DNA of 64,000 nucleotides. Origin: Acidimicrobiales bacterium (lineage in GTDB: Bacteria > Actinomycetota > Acidimicrobiia > Acidimicrobiales > DATDAH01). A program made the position numbers and the translations under genes. This document shows, piece after piece, positions 26,982 through 34,846 of this stretch. The notes under the pieces are model-generated. The model saw nothing but the letters and a program-made list of their open reading frames with translations, had not been told where the DNA came from and did not search any database. Each line of letters opens with the position of its first letter. Position 1 is the stretch's first letter. The DNA lies in contig JAEUJM010000046.1 in NCBI GenBank assembly GCA_016794585.1, positions 1-64,000 of the forward strand, read 5' to 3'.

Positions 26982-27926
26982 ATGCAGCTCCCCCGGTGCT
27001 CCCCGCGCACCTACCAGCGGATCACCCTGCTCGCCCTCGTCCTGCTCTCGGTGATCGTGGTCACCGGTGGCGCCGTGCGCCTCACCGGCTCCGGCCTCGG
27101 GTGCACCGACTGGCCGACCTGCGAGAACGACCAGCTCGTGGCGCCCCTCGAGTACCACGCCATGGTCGAGTTCGTGAACCGCACCTTCACGGGCCTCCTC
27201 TCGGTCGCCGTGATGCTCGCGGTGCTCGGCTCGCTGGTGCGCACCCCGCGCCGGCGCGACCTCACCTGGTGGTCGCTGGGCCTCGTGGCCGGCATGATCG
27301 GCCAGATCGTCCTCGGCGGCATCACCGTCCTGGTCGAGCTCTCCCCGCCGTTCGTGATGGCGCACTTCCTGCTGTCCATCGTCATCATCTGGAACGCCGT
27401 CGTGTTGCACCACCTGGCCGGCCAGCCGCCGACGCCGGCGCGCTCGTCGGTCTCGCCGGAGGCGCGCTGGATGGGCCGGATCATGGTCGCGTCGGCGGCG
27501 CTGGCCATCATGCTCGGCACCGTGGTCACCGGCGCCGGCCCGCACGGCGGTGACGCCGAGGTCGAGCGCCTCGACCTCGTCGTGGGCGAGGTCGTCCGCC
27601 TGCACGGCGGCTCGGTCATCCTCTTCGGCCTCATCACGCTGGCCACGCTCTGGATGCTCAAGCGGCGAGGCGAGCTCTCCGCCGACATCCTGAAACGGGG
27701 CGAGATCCTCCTCGTCGTGCTCGTGGCCCAGGCCGCGGTCGGCTACGCGCAGTACTTCATGGGCGTGCCCGTCGGGCTGGTGGCCATCCACCTGCTCGGC
27801 TCGGTGTGCGTGTGGATCGCCGTGCTCACCTTCGAGCTGGGCCTGCACACCCACCCGGCCGAGGCGGGTGACGACGACGCCCCGACGCCGGCGACCCCCG
27901 AGCCGGCCGCCGCGGCGCGGGGGTAG
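26982..27926 (+). CDS. ctaA: Heme A synthase (COX15/CtaA)
   Basis: Oxidises the methyl group of heme o to form heme a. 314 residues with eight helices in two homologous halves. VVTGGAVRLTGSGLGCTDWPTC is the family motif including the conserved cysteines. Histidine candidates are in EYHAMVEFVNR, MAHFLLS, VRLHGGSV and AIHLLGS. TAGGAT at 26968-26973 lies eight bases before ATG, so a leaderless start is favoured over a GTG at 26955. Confidence 0.93.
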   Translation: MQLPRCSPRTYQRITLLALVLLSVIVVTGGAVRLTGSGLGCTDWPTCENDQLVAPLEYHAMVEFVNRTFTGLLSVAVMLAVLGSLVRTPRRRDLTWWSLGLVAGMIGQIVLGGITVLVELSPPFVMAHFLLSIVIIWNAVVLHHLAGQPPTPARSSVSPEARWMGRIMVASAALAIMLGTVVTGAGPHGGDAEVERLDLVVGEVVRLHGGSVILFGLITLATLWMLKRRGELSADILKRGEILLVVLVAQAAVGYAQYFMGVPVGLVAIHLLGSVCVWIAVLTFELGLHTHPAEAGDDDAPTPATPEPAAAARG

Positions 27927-27935
27927 GAGCGCTCG

Positions 27936-28241
27936 GTGCCCGCCACCCCCGTGGCTCCCGCTCCGATCCAGGTCGACGAGCCGGGCCTCGACGAGACCGC
28001 CGAGCCCGACCTGCCGTGGATCGTGCTGGTCTGGAACGACCCCATCAACTTGATGTCGTACGTCACCCTCGTGTTCCAGCAGCTGTTCGGCTACAGCCTC
28101 GAGAAGGCCACCGAGCTGATGCTCGACGTGCACCACAAGGGCAAGGCGGTGGTGTCGAGCGGCACCCGGGAGAAGGCCGAGCTCGACGTGTTCCGCCTGC
28201 ACGAGAAGGGCCTCTGGGCCACCATGCAGAAAGACGAGTAG
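27936..28241 (+). CDS. clpS: ATP-dependent Clp protease adaptor ClpS
   Basis: 101 residues that deliver N-degron substrates to ClpA/ClpC-ClpP. The core motif [26 protein letters not shown] with D-P-x-N-x-M, and the following VHHKGKAVV with the conserved histidine pair, are diagnostic. GTG start ten bases after ctaA. The DUF2017 gene follows directly, a common actinobacterial arrangement. Confidence 0.92.
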   Translation: MPATPVAPAPIQVDEPGLDETAEPDLPWIVLVWNDPINLMSYVTLVFQQLFGYSLEKATELMLDVHHKGKAVVSSGTREKAELDVFRLHEKGLWATMQKDE

Positions 28242-28246
28242 GGGCC

Positions 28247-28747
28247 GTGGCGCTGGGCAAGCGCGGCGCTCTGGTGCGCCGCCGGCGCGACGGCGCCTAC
28301 GACGTGCGTCTCCGCGGCTGGGAGCGCGACCTCCTGTCGTCCCTCGTCCCTCAGCTGCGCGAGCTGCTCACGGCCGGCTCGGGCGGCGGCGCCGAAGGGG
28401 CGGCGGTCGACCCGTCGCTCAAGCGCCTCTTCCCCACGGCCTACGCCGACGACGCCGAGCTCGACGCCGAGTACCAGTCGCTCGTCCGCGACGACCTGCT
28501 CGAGGGCCGCCTGGCCGCCCTCGACAAGGTGGAGGAGACCCTCGACGCCGACGTCATCACCGAGGAGCAGCTCCTCGCGTGGATGGGCGCGGTCAACGAC
28601 CTCCGCCTCGTCCTCGGCACCCGCCTCGACGTCTCCGAGGAGATGGACGAGATCGACCCCGACGACCCCGACGCCTCGCTGTTCGCGGCGTACAGCTACC
28701 TCGGCTGGCTCCTCGAGAACATCGTGGCGGCGCTGGCCGACTGGTAG
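28247..28747 (+). CDS. DUF2017 family protein
   Basis: 166-residue soluble protein of a family often found next to clpS in actinobacteria. Recognisable features are the RLRGWERDLLSSLVPQLREL helix, RLFPTAYADDAELDAEYQSLVRDDL and a C-terminal SYLGWLLENIVAAL helix. GTG start five bases after the clpS stop. Its function is unknown; the neighbourhood suggests a role with the Clp system, which is inference only. Confidence 0.75.
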   Translation: MALGKRGALVRRRRDGAYDVRLRGWERDLLSSLVPQLRELLTAGSGGGAEGAAVDPSLKRLFPTAYADDAELDAEYQSLVRDDLLEGRLAALDKVEETLDADVITEEQLLAWMGAVNDLRLVLGTRLDVSEEMDEIDPDDPDASLFAAYSYLGWLLENIVAALADW

Positions 28748-28766
28748 GGGCAGTCCGGCGAGCGTC

Positions 28767-28862
28767 GTGCTGGCCCGCCACGGGGCCACCGAGTGGAGTG
28801 AGGACGGCCGCCACACGAGCACCACCGACCTGCCGCCGCTGGAACGCCCCGTCGTCCGCTGA
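28767..28862 (+). pseudogene. Truncated histidine phosphatase (phosphoglycerate mutase family) remnant
   Basis: The 31 codons from GTG at 28767 read VLARHGATEWSEDGRHTSTTDLP and then diverge into a stop at 28862. This is the catalytic N-terminus of the histidine phosphatase superfamily (RHG-x-T-x-W-s-x-x-G-r-h-T). The remaining 150 or so residues are missing. A deletion joining this fragment to the next gene's leader is the simplest explanation. Confidence 0.7.
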
Positions 28863-28906
28863 AGTCAGGCGGGCGGAGCGAGCGGCGGGCGTGTCAGACT
28901 CGGTCG

Positions 28907-31597
28907 GTGGCGGGTTCCGGGGGTGGGCCTCCTTCGGGGGTGGTGACGCTGCTCTTCACCGACGTCGAGGGGTCGACGAGGTGGTGGGCGGCCGATCCCG
29001 AGGCCATGTCGGCGAGCCTGCGGGTCCACGACGGCATCCTGCGCGAGGCCGTGGGGGCCGGGGGCGGCTACGTGTTCGCCACCGCCGGCGACTCGTTCGC
29101 CGTGGCGTTCTCCCGCGCCTCCGATGCCTACGACGCCGCCCGCGCCGCCCAGGAGGCCCTGGCGACCGCGAGGTGGCCCGGTCCCGAACTACGGGTCCGC
29201 ATGGGCCTGCACCTCGGCGAGGCCGAGGAACGCGGCGGCGACTACTTCGGCCCCGTGGTGAACGCCGCGGCCCGGGTCGAGGCGGCGGGCCACGGCGGTC
29301 AGATCCTGTGCACCGACGCGGTGGCGGCCGTGGTCGACGACGACCGTCTCGTCGACCTGGGGGAGCACCAGCTCCGCGACCTGCCGGCGCCGTTGCGGCT
29401 CTGGCAGGTCGGGGCGACGGAGTTCCCCCCGCTCCGGGGTGTGGTTCGGGACCGGGACACCCTGCCGGTGCGCCGGACCCGACTGCTGGGACGCGACCGG
29501 GAGGTCGCCGACGTCCGCGTCCAGGTGGTCGAGCACCGGCTGGTGACGCTGGTCGGCCCCGGCGGCATCGGCAAGACGAGCCTCGCCGTGGAGGTCGCCG
29601 GGCAGCTCGGGGCGCACTTCGAGGGCGGTGTGCACTTCGCCGACCTGGCCGCGGTGGGCGACCCCGACGGGATCCTCCCCGCCTTCTGCCGGGCGGTCCA
29701 ACTCGTCGTCACCTCGTCGCCTTACGACCAGCTGTGCAGCCACCTGGCCGCCCAGCCCACCCTGGTCGTGGTCGACAACTGCGAGCACCTGATCGACGAC
29801 GTGGCCGAGCTCGTCGACCGGCTGGTGGACGATGTGCCGACGCTCCACCTGCTCGCCACGTCGCGGGAACACCTGGATATCGACGGAGAGCACCTGGTAC
29901 CGGTCGGCCCCCTGGCCACCACGGCCGACGCGCCGGCGGTGCGGCTGTTCGTCGAGCGCGTCGTGGCCCTGGCCCCCGGGTTCGCCCCGACCGAGGACGA
30001 CCTGGCCACGATCGCCGCCATCTGCACCCGTCTCGACGGCCTGCCCCTGGCCATCGAGCTGGCGGCCGGGCGGGCGCTGACGATGGGCCTGGCCGACATC
30101 GAGCAGGGCCTCGGTGACCGCTTCGCGCTCCTGGCGGGTAGCCGCCGAGGCAAGTTGCGCCGCCAGCAGTCACTGCGGGCGGCGATCGACTGGTCGATCG
30201 ACCTCCTGGCGGACGACGAGCGCGGCCTGCTCGCCCGCCTGGCCGTGATCTCGGGACCCTTCGCCCTCGAGATCGCCGCCGCCGTGGGCGAGCTCTCCTC
30301 GGCTGCGGCCGCCGACGGCGTGTCCTCACTGGTGGCCAAGTCGCTGCTCTCGCGGGCCGACGACGTGGGTGGCGAGGCCCGGTTCGTGGTCCTGGAGACC
30401 GTCCGGGAGTGGGGCCTCGAGCACCTGAGCCATCGCGGTGAGCTCGGCACCGCGCGCAACGTGCACGCCCAGTGGTACCTGAGCCAGGTCGAGGCCCTCG
30501 ACCCGGTCACCTGGCTGTTCAGCGCTGCCGACCTGGGGCCGCTGCGGTCTCCGGTCGACCCCTTCGCGGCCGCCGCCCACCTCGCCCAGACCGACCCTGC
30601 GGGGGCCGCGACGATCGTGGCCAGCTACCACCAGACCATCACCGTCGCGGGGCTCGGACCCCCGGCCCGCGAGATCCAGCGGGCGGCCCGGGACACCGGC
30701 CGAGGGCGGACATCCGCCCGGTTGTGGTGGGGAGAGCAGGCGCTGGCCCTGTCGCTCATGGAGGGGATCGACATCGACGATCCGCCGCCGCCCGACGACG
30801 GGTCGTGGGAGTGGCGGCTGCTGGTCGGCGGGCCCGGCCACGAGAACGCCGGCAACCTCGGCTGGCTCCGGTCCTGGGCCGAGCCCCGCGGCGTGATCGA
30901 CGACTTCGAGGCGCTGTCACCCGTCGCCGACGACGCCGAGGCTCTCGCCCTCCGGGCCTTCGCCACGACGGTCGCCGTGCACGCCTACACCCACCTCGGT
31001 CACGCCGACGAGGCCATCGCGGCCTACGAGGAAGCCGGCCGGCTCTGGCAGGCGTACGGCGTGGGTCGAGCATCGTTGGGCACGGTGCTCATGGCCGTGG
31101 CCACCGCGGCGGTCCTGGCGGACACCGACCTTCGTTCCTCGCCCACCGTGGCCGCCACGATGACGCCGGCGGGCGACCCGACGGCACGCACGACGTGGTC
31201 GCTCGACGCCCTGACCCGGGCGGTGCTCCTCTGTGCCCCCGGCGACCGACCGACCGCCGTCGCCCGAGCGGCACGGGAGCACTGCCACGGTCGCTACCCG
31301 GACGAGGAGAGCGCCTACCTGGCCGTCCTGGCGTACCACGCATCCGCCGAGGACCCCGAGCGGGCCCTCGGCCTCGTCGAGGACATCGCCTACCGGACGC
31401 CGGGGGTCCCGGTGCTCGACCGGATGGTCCGCCTCCGGGCGGCCGGGTCGTCGCTCGACGCCCTGGCCGACGAGCGCCAGCACGTCGCCGCCGTGGCGCG
31501 CAAGTTCGAGAGCGACACGACCCGCGAAGAGCGCTTCGCCGTCAACCGGCCCAAGCTCGACGCCGAGGTTGCCCGCGTCCTCGACCGCGCCGGCTGA
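28907..31597 (+). CDS. Class III nucleotide cyclase domain fused to a STAND-type ATPase
   Basis: 896 residues. Residues 12-170 form a cyclase homology domain with metal aspartates D19 (FTDVEGST) and D62 (AGDSF) and the N119/R123 transition-state pair. The substrate-specifying lysine position before GD is occupied by TA, so activity or nucleotide choice is uncertain. An NB-ARC/AfsR-like ATPase follows, with Walker A GPGGIGKT (217-224), Walker B LVVVDNCEHL and LDGLPLAIELAAGRA. The C-terminal 400 residues are helical, TPR-like, with no DNA-binding domain. GTG start; CAGACT six bases upstream may be a weak -10. Confidence 0.85.
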   Translation: MAGSGGGPPSGVVTLLFTDVEGSTRWWAADPEAMSASLRVHDGILREAVGAGGGYVFATAGDSFAVAFSRASDAYDAARAAQEALATARWPGPELRVRMGLHLGEAEERGGDYFGPVVNAAARVEAAGHGGQILCTDAVAAVVDDDRLVDLGEHQLRDLPAPLRLWQVGATEFPPLRGVVRDRDTLPVRRTRLLGRDREVADVRVQVVEHRLVTLVGPGGIGKTSLAVEVAGQLGAHFEGGVHFADLAAVGDPDGILPAFCRAVQLVVTSSPYDQLCSHLAAQPTLVVVDNCEHLIDDVAELVDRLVDDVPTLHLLATSREHLDIDGEHLVPVGPLATTADAPAVRLFVERVVALAPGFAPTEDDLATIAAICTRLDGLPLAIELAAGRALTMGLADIEQGLGDRFALLAGSRRGKLRRQQSLRAAIDWSIDLLADDERGLLARLAVISGPFALEIAAAVGELSSAAAADGVSSLVAKSLLSRADDVGGEARFVVLETVREWGLEHLSHRGELGTARNVHAQWYLSQVEALDPVTWLFSAADLGPLRSPVDPFAAAAHLAQTDPAGAATIVASYHQTITVAGLGPPAREIQRAARDTGRGRTSARLWWGEQALALSLMEGIDIDDPPPPDDGSWEWRLLVGGPGHENAGNLGWLRSWAEPRGVIDDFEALSPVADDAEALALRAFATTVAVHAYTHLGHADEAIAAYEEAGRLWQAYGVGRASLGTVLMAVATAAVLADTDLRSSPTVAATMTPAGDPTARTTWSLDALTRAVLLCAPGDRPTAVARAAREHCHGRYPDEESAYLAVLAYHASAEDPERALGLVEDIAYRTPGVPVLDRMVRLRAAGSSLDALADERQHVAAVARKFESDTTREERFAVNRPKLDAEVARVLDRAG

Positions 31598-31789
31598 CGG
31601 CAACGCGCGGGCGGCGTGACCCACACCCAGTGCGGTCTCCGGGTCGACGACGATCTCGGCGAGACCCGACGGCGGTGACCCGCAGCGCGGATCGTCCCCT
31701 ACGATGACCGTCGTCGTGAGCGCCTGCTCAGGCATCGCGTGCGGTTCCTTCGTCGTCGGAGGTCTCGCACATGCAATCGCTCAGGTCCC
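31598..31789. other. Intergenic region before tRNA-Glu
   Basis: No gene is supported here. A short inverted repeat GGTCTC/GAGACC (31634-31639, 31661-31666) could end the cyclase gene transcript. TACGAT at about 31702 is a possible -10 for the tRNA transcript. An open frame from ATG at 31704 runs into the tRNA and is rejected. Confidence 0.4.
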
Positions 31790-31862
31790 GCCCCCATCGT
31801 CCAGCGGCCTAGGACGCCGGCCTTTCACGCCGGTAACACGGGTTCGAATCCCGTTGGGGGTG
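31790..31862 (+). tRNA. tRNA-Glu (UUC anticodon)
   Basis: Cloverleaf: acceptor GCCCCCA with TGGGGGT, anticodon stem CCGGC/GCCGG around loop CTTTCAC (anticodon TTC), T-arm CGGGTTCGAATCCCG. Discriminator G; CCA is not encoded. The first acceptor pair is G-T. Confidence 0.93.
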
Positions 31863-31935
31863 CTCCACCGATGAGTCCGGGGGCGGGCCGCCGTCCTCCG
31901 TGCGACCGAGATCTCCGACGCACGGGAGCGCCGCC

Positions 31936-32571
31936 ATGGGCATCATCCAGATCGAGCTGTTCGCCACCCTCGACCTCGTCGGGCAGGCGCCCGGCGGGCC
32001 CGACGAAGACACCGACGACGAGTTCGCCTTCGGAGGGTGGCAGGCGCCGTTGATCGACGACGTCAGCGGCGAGCAGATCGGCGCCGCCTACGAGCACACC
32101 GACGCCCTGCTGCTCGGCCGGCGCACCTTCGACGTGTTCGCCGACTACTGGCCCCGCCAGGATCCCGACGCCAACCCCTTCGCCGCGCTCTTCAACCGCA
32201 TCCCGAAGTACGTCGCGTCCCGCGGAACGCCCGACCTGGCGTGGGACGACTCCCACCAGGTCGGGGCTTCCGACCTGCCGGGTGACGTGCGGGCGCTGCG
32301 CGACCGCCACGAGCACGTCTCCGTCGTGGGGAGCATGGATCTCGTGCAGACCCTGCTGCGCGAGAAGCTGTTCGACCGCCTGGACCTCTGGATCCACCCC
32401 ATCGTGCTGGGCCAGGGCAAGCAGGTCTTCGCCGGCGGCGCCGTCCCCTCGAACCTCACCCTCGTCACACCACCCCAGGCCAGCCCCAACGGGGTCGTCT
32501 GCCTCCGCTACGCGCTCGCCGACGGCGTCCCCGCCACCGGCGACATGGAAGAGACGCTCTCCGACCGCTGA
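31936..32571 (+). CDS. Dihydrofolate reductase-family (RibD C-terminal-like) protein
   Basis: 211 residues of the RibD_C/DHFR-like family common in actinobacteria, with unknown substrate. Typical segments: IIQIELFATLDLVGQ at the start, LLLGRRTFDVFADYWP near 65, and VVGSMDLVQTLLREKLFDRLDLWIHPIVLGQGKQVF near 140. ATG at 31936 is chosen because homology begins there. It is followed 17 bp after the stop by a long hairpin shared with the convergent gene. Confidence 0.85.
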   Translation: MGIIQIELFATLDLVGQAPGGPDEDTDDEFAFGGWQAPLIDDVSGEQIGAAYEHTDALLLGRRTFDVFADYWPRQDPDANPFAALFNRIPKYVASRGTPDLAWDDSHQVGASDLPGDVRALRDRHEHVSVVGSMDLVQTLLREKLFDRLDLWIHPIVLGQGKQVFAGGAVPSNLTLVTPPQASPNGVVCLRYALADGVPATGDMEETLSDR

Positions 32572-32587
32572 CGGCGACACGCCGCGA

Positions 32588-32634
32588 TTCTTTGGACCGT
32601 TCACCGCGCCTGGCGCGGTCAACGGTCCAAAGAA
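32588..32634. terminator. 47-nt hairpin between convergent genes
   Basis: Arms TTCTTTGGACCGTT / AACGGTCCAAAGAA are perfect over 14 bp. After a C/C mismatch they continue with ACCGCGC / GCGCGGT around a CTG loop: 21 pairs in all. No U-tract follows in either direction. It lies 17 bp after one stop and 10 bp from the convergent stop, so a bidirectional intrinsic terminator is inferred. Confidence 0.7.
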
Positions 32635-32643
32635 CGAGCGCGG

Positions 32644-33090
32644 TCAAGCCGGCGCCGCCTCCCGGGCACGGTCCCACGCCGCCACGCGCTCGGTGTCCTC
32701 GTAGTCCTCCCAGCGCTGGAGGCGGCCCCAGCGGAGCTCGAGCCACGCCACCGCCCGATTGGTGTAGGTGCCGTCGGGGCTGTGGTCCCACGCCCGAACC
32801 GCCACCCGGGTGCGCCACGGGGGGCCGTTGACGAGGATGTCCTCGACCTCGAGGCACAGCCCCTCGGCGGCGAAGCGGTCGGCGAAGGCCCGGCACTCGT
32901 CGAGTCCCTGGTGGGTGACATGGGGCTCGGCACCTTTCACCACCGGGCGGAACATGGACGCCCAGGAGTTGTCGCCGGGGAAGCACAGCTCGGCGTCGGG
33001 GGACGCCAGCTTCAGGAGGAACGTGGGGTCGCCCCCGTTGAGCTCCCGGATCCCCCGGCGGACCATCGCCCTCACTGCGGCCTTGTACAC
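32644..33090 (-). CDS. SnoaL/NTF2-like protein
   Basis: 148 residues with the alpha+beta cone fold pattern: MVRRGIRELNGGDPTFLLKLASPDAEL, then VEDILVNGPPWRTRVAVRAWDHSPDG and YTNRAVAWLELRWGRLQRWEDYEDTE. SnoaL-like proteins are small enzymes or binding proteins; the substrate here is unknown. GTG at 33090 is preferred because AGGAGG lies eight bases upstream, whereas the GTG at 33099 abuts that site. The divergent TetR operators overlap its promoter, so it is probably the TetR target. Confidence 0.75.
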   Translation of the reverse strand: MYKAAVRAMVRRGIRELNGGDPTFLLKLASPDAELCFPGDNSWASMFRPVVKGAEPHVTHQGLDECRAFADRFAAEGLCLEVEDILVNGPPWRTRVAVRAWDHSPDGTYTNRAVAWLELRWGRLQRWEDYEDTERVAAWDRAREAAPA

Positions 33091-33100
33091 GGCGACCACC

Positions 33101-33138
33101 TCCTAGAACGATCATTCTAATAGAACGACCGTTCTAGG
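33101..33138. promoter_or_regulatory. Tandem TetR operators between divergent genes
   Basis: Two palindromes, TAGAACGATCATTCTA (33104-33119) and TAGAACGACCGTTCTA (33121-33136), lie one base apart. The outer halves CCTAGAACG and CGTTCTAGG also form a perfect 9-bp inverted repeat. TAGGAT (33135-33140), the -10 of the tetR gene, overlaps the second operator, and TAGAAT (33119-33114) may serve the divergent gene. Confidence 0.8.
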
Positions 33139-33147
33139 ATGCAAGGC

Positions 33148-33738
33148 GTGCCGTCGACGACCCGCGACCGCCTCGTCACCGCCGCCAACGAGGCCATGCG
33201 CGCTCGGGGCTACCGGGGCACCTCGGTGAAGGACGTGCTGGCCGCCGCCGGCGCCCCGGCGGGCTCGCTCTACCACCACTTCCCCGGCGGCAAGCCCGAG
33301 CTGGCCGCCGCCGCGGTCCGGGAGTCGGGCGCCGTCTACGGCGAGCTGTACGAGGCCATCGCCGACGCCGCCCCCGACGTGGCCCAAGGGTTCGTCGACT
33401 TCTTCGCCGGCGCCGCCGACGTGCTCGCCGCCGGCGACTACCTCGACGTGTGCCCCATCGGCACCATCGCCGGCGAGGTGGCCAGCAGCGACGACGACCT
33501 GCGGGCCGCCACCGACGACGTGTTCCGGGCTTGGACCGCCGCCGCCGCCCGGCGCCTCGGGGACGCCGGCCTCCCCGCTGACCGCGCCGAGGAACTCGCC
33601 ACGACCGCAATTGCCGCGCTCCAGGGCGGCTTCATCCTGGCGAGGGCCCGCCGCGACGCCGACCTGCTGACGACCGTCGGCCGCCAGGTCGCCACACTGG
33701 TCACGGCGGCGCTCGCCTCCACGGGGGTCCCGCGATGA
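33148..33738 (+). CDS. TetR-family transcriptional regulator
   Basis: 196 residues. The N-terminal HTH reads RDRLVTAANEAMRARGYRGTSVKDVLAAAGAPAGSLYHHFPGGKPEL, closest in style to the LmrA/YxaF subgroup. The C-terminal ligand domain includes FVDFFAGAADVLAAGDYLDVCPIGTIAGEV. GTG at 33148 is selected because TAGGAT lies seven bases before it; an ATG at 33139 falls inside that -10. Autoregulation through the adjacent tandem operators is inferred. It overlaps the downstream gene (ATGA). Confidence 0.88.
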   Translation: MPSTTRDRLVTAANEAMRARGYRGTSVKDVLAAAGAPAGSLYHHFPGGKPELAAAAVRESGAVYGELYEAIADAAPDVAQGFVDFFAGAADVLAAGDYLDVCPIGTIAGEVASSDDDLRAATDDVFRAWTAAAARRLGDAGLPADRAEELATTAIAALQGGFILARARRDADLLTTVGRQVATLVTAALASTGVPR

Positions 33739-34298
33739 GTTCGGGCCTCGGCGGCGGTCCGACCAGCATGGACGCCACCAACCTCGCCGACCTCTACGAC
33801 CTGCCCCTCGTGGACTGGGGCTTCGTCACCGATGCCCTCGAGCAGGGTCTCCCGCAGGCGCCCGGCTCCGGCGGCCCGGACCGCCACACCTGCTGGCTGG
33901 CCACCATCGACGCCGACGGCAAGCCGCACGTGACCGGTATCGGAGCGCTCTGGGTGCACGGCGCCTTCTGGTTCGAGACCGGGGAGACCACCCGCAAGGG
34001 CCGCAACCTCGCCCGCGACCCCCGCTGCACCCTGAGCGTCGCCGCCGAGGCGTTCGATCTCGTGGCCGAGGGGACGGCCGAGCTCGTCGAGGACCCGGAC
34101 CTCGTCGCCGACCTCGCCGCCCGCTACGCCGCCGACGGCTGGCCCTGCCGGGTCGACGAGTCGGGCACCCGCCTCACCGCCGACTTCAGCGCCCCGTCCG
34201 CCGGATCACCACCCTGGGCCCTCTACCGGGTGAGGCCCACGTCGGCCATGGCCCTGCGCACCACCGAGCCCGGCGGCGCCACCCGCTGGCGCTTCTGA
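33735..34298 (+). CDS. Pyridoxamine 5'-phosphate oxidase-family flavin/F420-type protein
   Basis: 187 residues with the split-barrel PPOX fold: CWLATIDADGKPHVTGIGALWVHGAFWFETGETTRKGRNLARDPRCTLSV is the typical core. Related actinobacterial proteins bind FMN or F420; the cofactor cannot be read from sequence here. ATGA overlap with the tetR gene implies co-translation, so it is likely part of the same regulon. Confidence 0.82.
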   Translation: MSSGLGGGPTSMDATNLADLYDLPLVDWGFVTDALEQGLPQAPGSGGPDRHTCWLATIDADGKPHVTGIGALWVHGAFWFETGETTRKGRNLARDPRCTLSVAAEAFDLVAEGTAELVEDPDLVADLAARYAADGWPCRVDESGTRLTADFSAPSAGSPPWALYRVRPTSAMALRTTEPGGATRWRF

Positions 34299-34354
34299 GC
34301 ACACGCACCCCGTACGTCCTTGACCGGGCGGCGCGATAGGAACACAGTAAGAAC

Positions 34355-34846
34355 ATGCCCGCGGTGCACGCCACGATCGCCCGCCACCCGTTCGACCTGA
34401 CCACGTCCCAGGTCGAACGTGCACTGGAAGGCGTCGCCCCTGAGCCGCTCCGGGACCACTACGCCATCGTCAACGGGCGGCGCTACCCACCGAAGCAGGT
34501 CATCGCCGTGGTCACCGGCCTCGACCGCTCGGCGTTCATCACCACGCAGGCCCGGAGCGTCCTCGAACGACTGCACTTCACCGTCGGGCGGGTCGGCTCC
34601 CCACCGACGGTGTCGGCGTCCCCGGCACCGACGGCGGCTGCGGATGAGCGCTTGGCCGCTGAGGCGGACCTTCTGCGGCCGTATCGCGGGGAGCACGTGG
34701 CCGTCGATCGGGATTGGACCGAGGTCCTGGCGTCCGGACCCGATCCTCATGCCGTGCGCCGGGCGCTCAAGGCCATGGGGCTCCGTGGCACCATCTTCCG
34801 CGTGCCCGAGGATCCGGGCAACGACATCGGTGCGTTCGGTTGGTGA
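34355..34846 (+). CDS. Two-domain protein: ScoMcrA-N-like head and DUF5678-like tail
   Basis: 163 residues. The first 80 (VNGRRYPPKQVIAVVTGL, then FITTQARSVLERLHF) resemble the N-terminal head domain of ScoMcrA-type proteins. The last 60 (LLRPYRGEHVAVDRDWTEVLASGPDPHAVRRALKAMGLRG, then IFRVPEDPG) match the DUF5678 pattern. Both matches are by eye. It overlaps the aspartic-protease-like gene by GTGA, so the two act as a unit. No catalytic residue is evident. Confidence 0.6.
   Translation: MPAVHATIARHPFDLTTSQVERALEGVAPEPLRDHYAIVNGRRYPPKQVIAVVTGLDRSAFITTQARSVLERLHFTVGRVGSPPTVSASPAPTAAADERLAAEADLLRPYRGEHVAVDRDWTEVLASGPDPHAVRRALKAMGLRGTIFRVPEDPGNDIGAFGW

Noticed and set aside
31704-31900. An open frame starting before and reading through tRNA-Glu
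   Set aside because: It crosses a well-formed tRNA and shows no family features.
33121-33136. Reading TAGAACGACCGTTCTA as a LexA box
   Set aside because: It has the GAAC-N4-GTTC core, but it is duplicated in tandem with an ATTC variant and directly abuts a tetR gene, and its flanks differ from the two perfect CGAAC/GTTCG boxes in this window.
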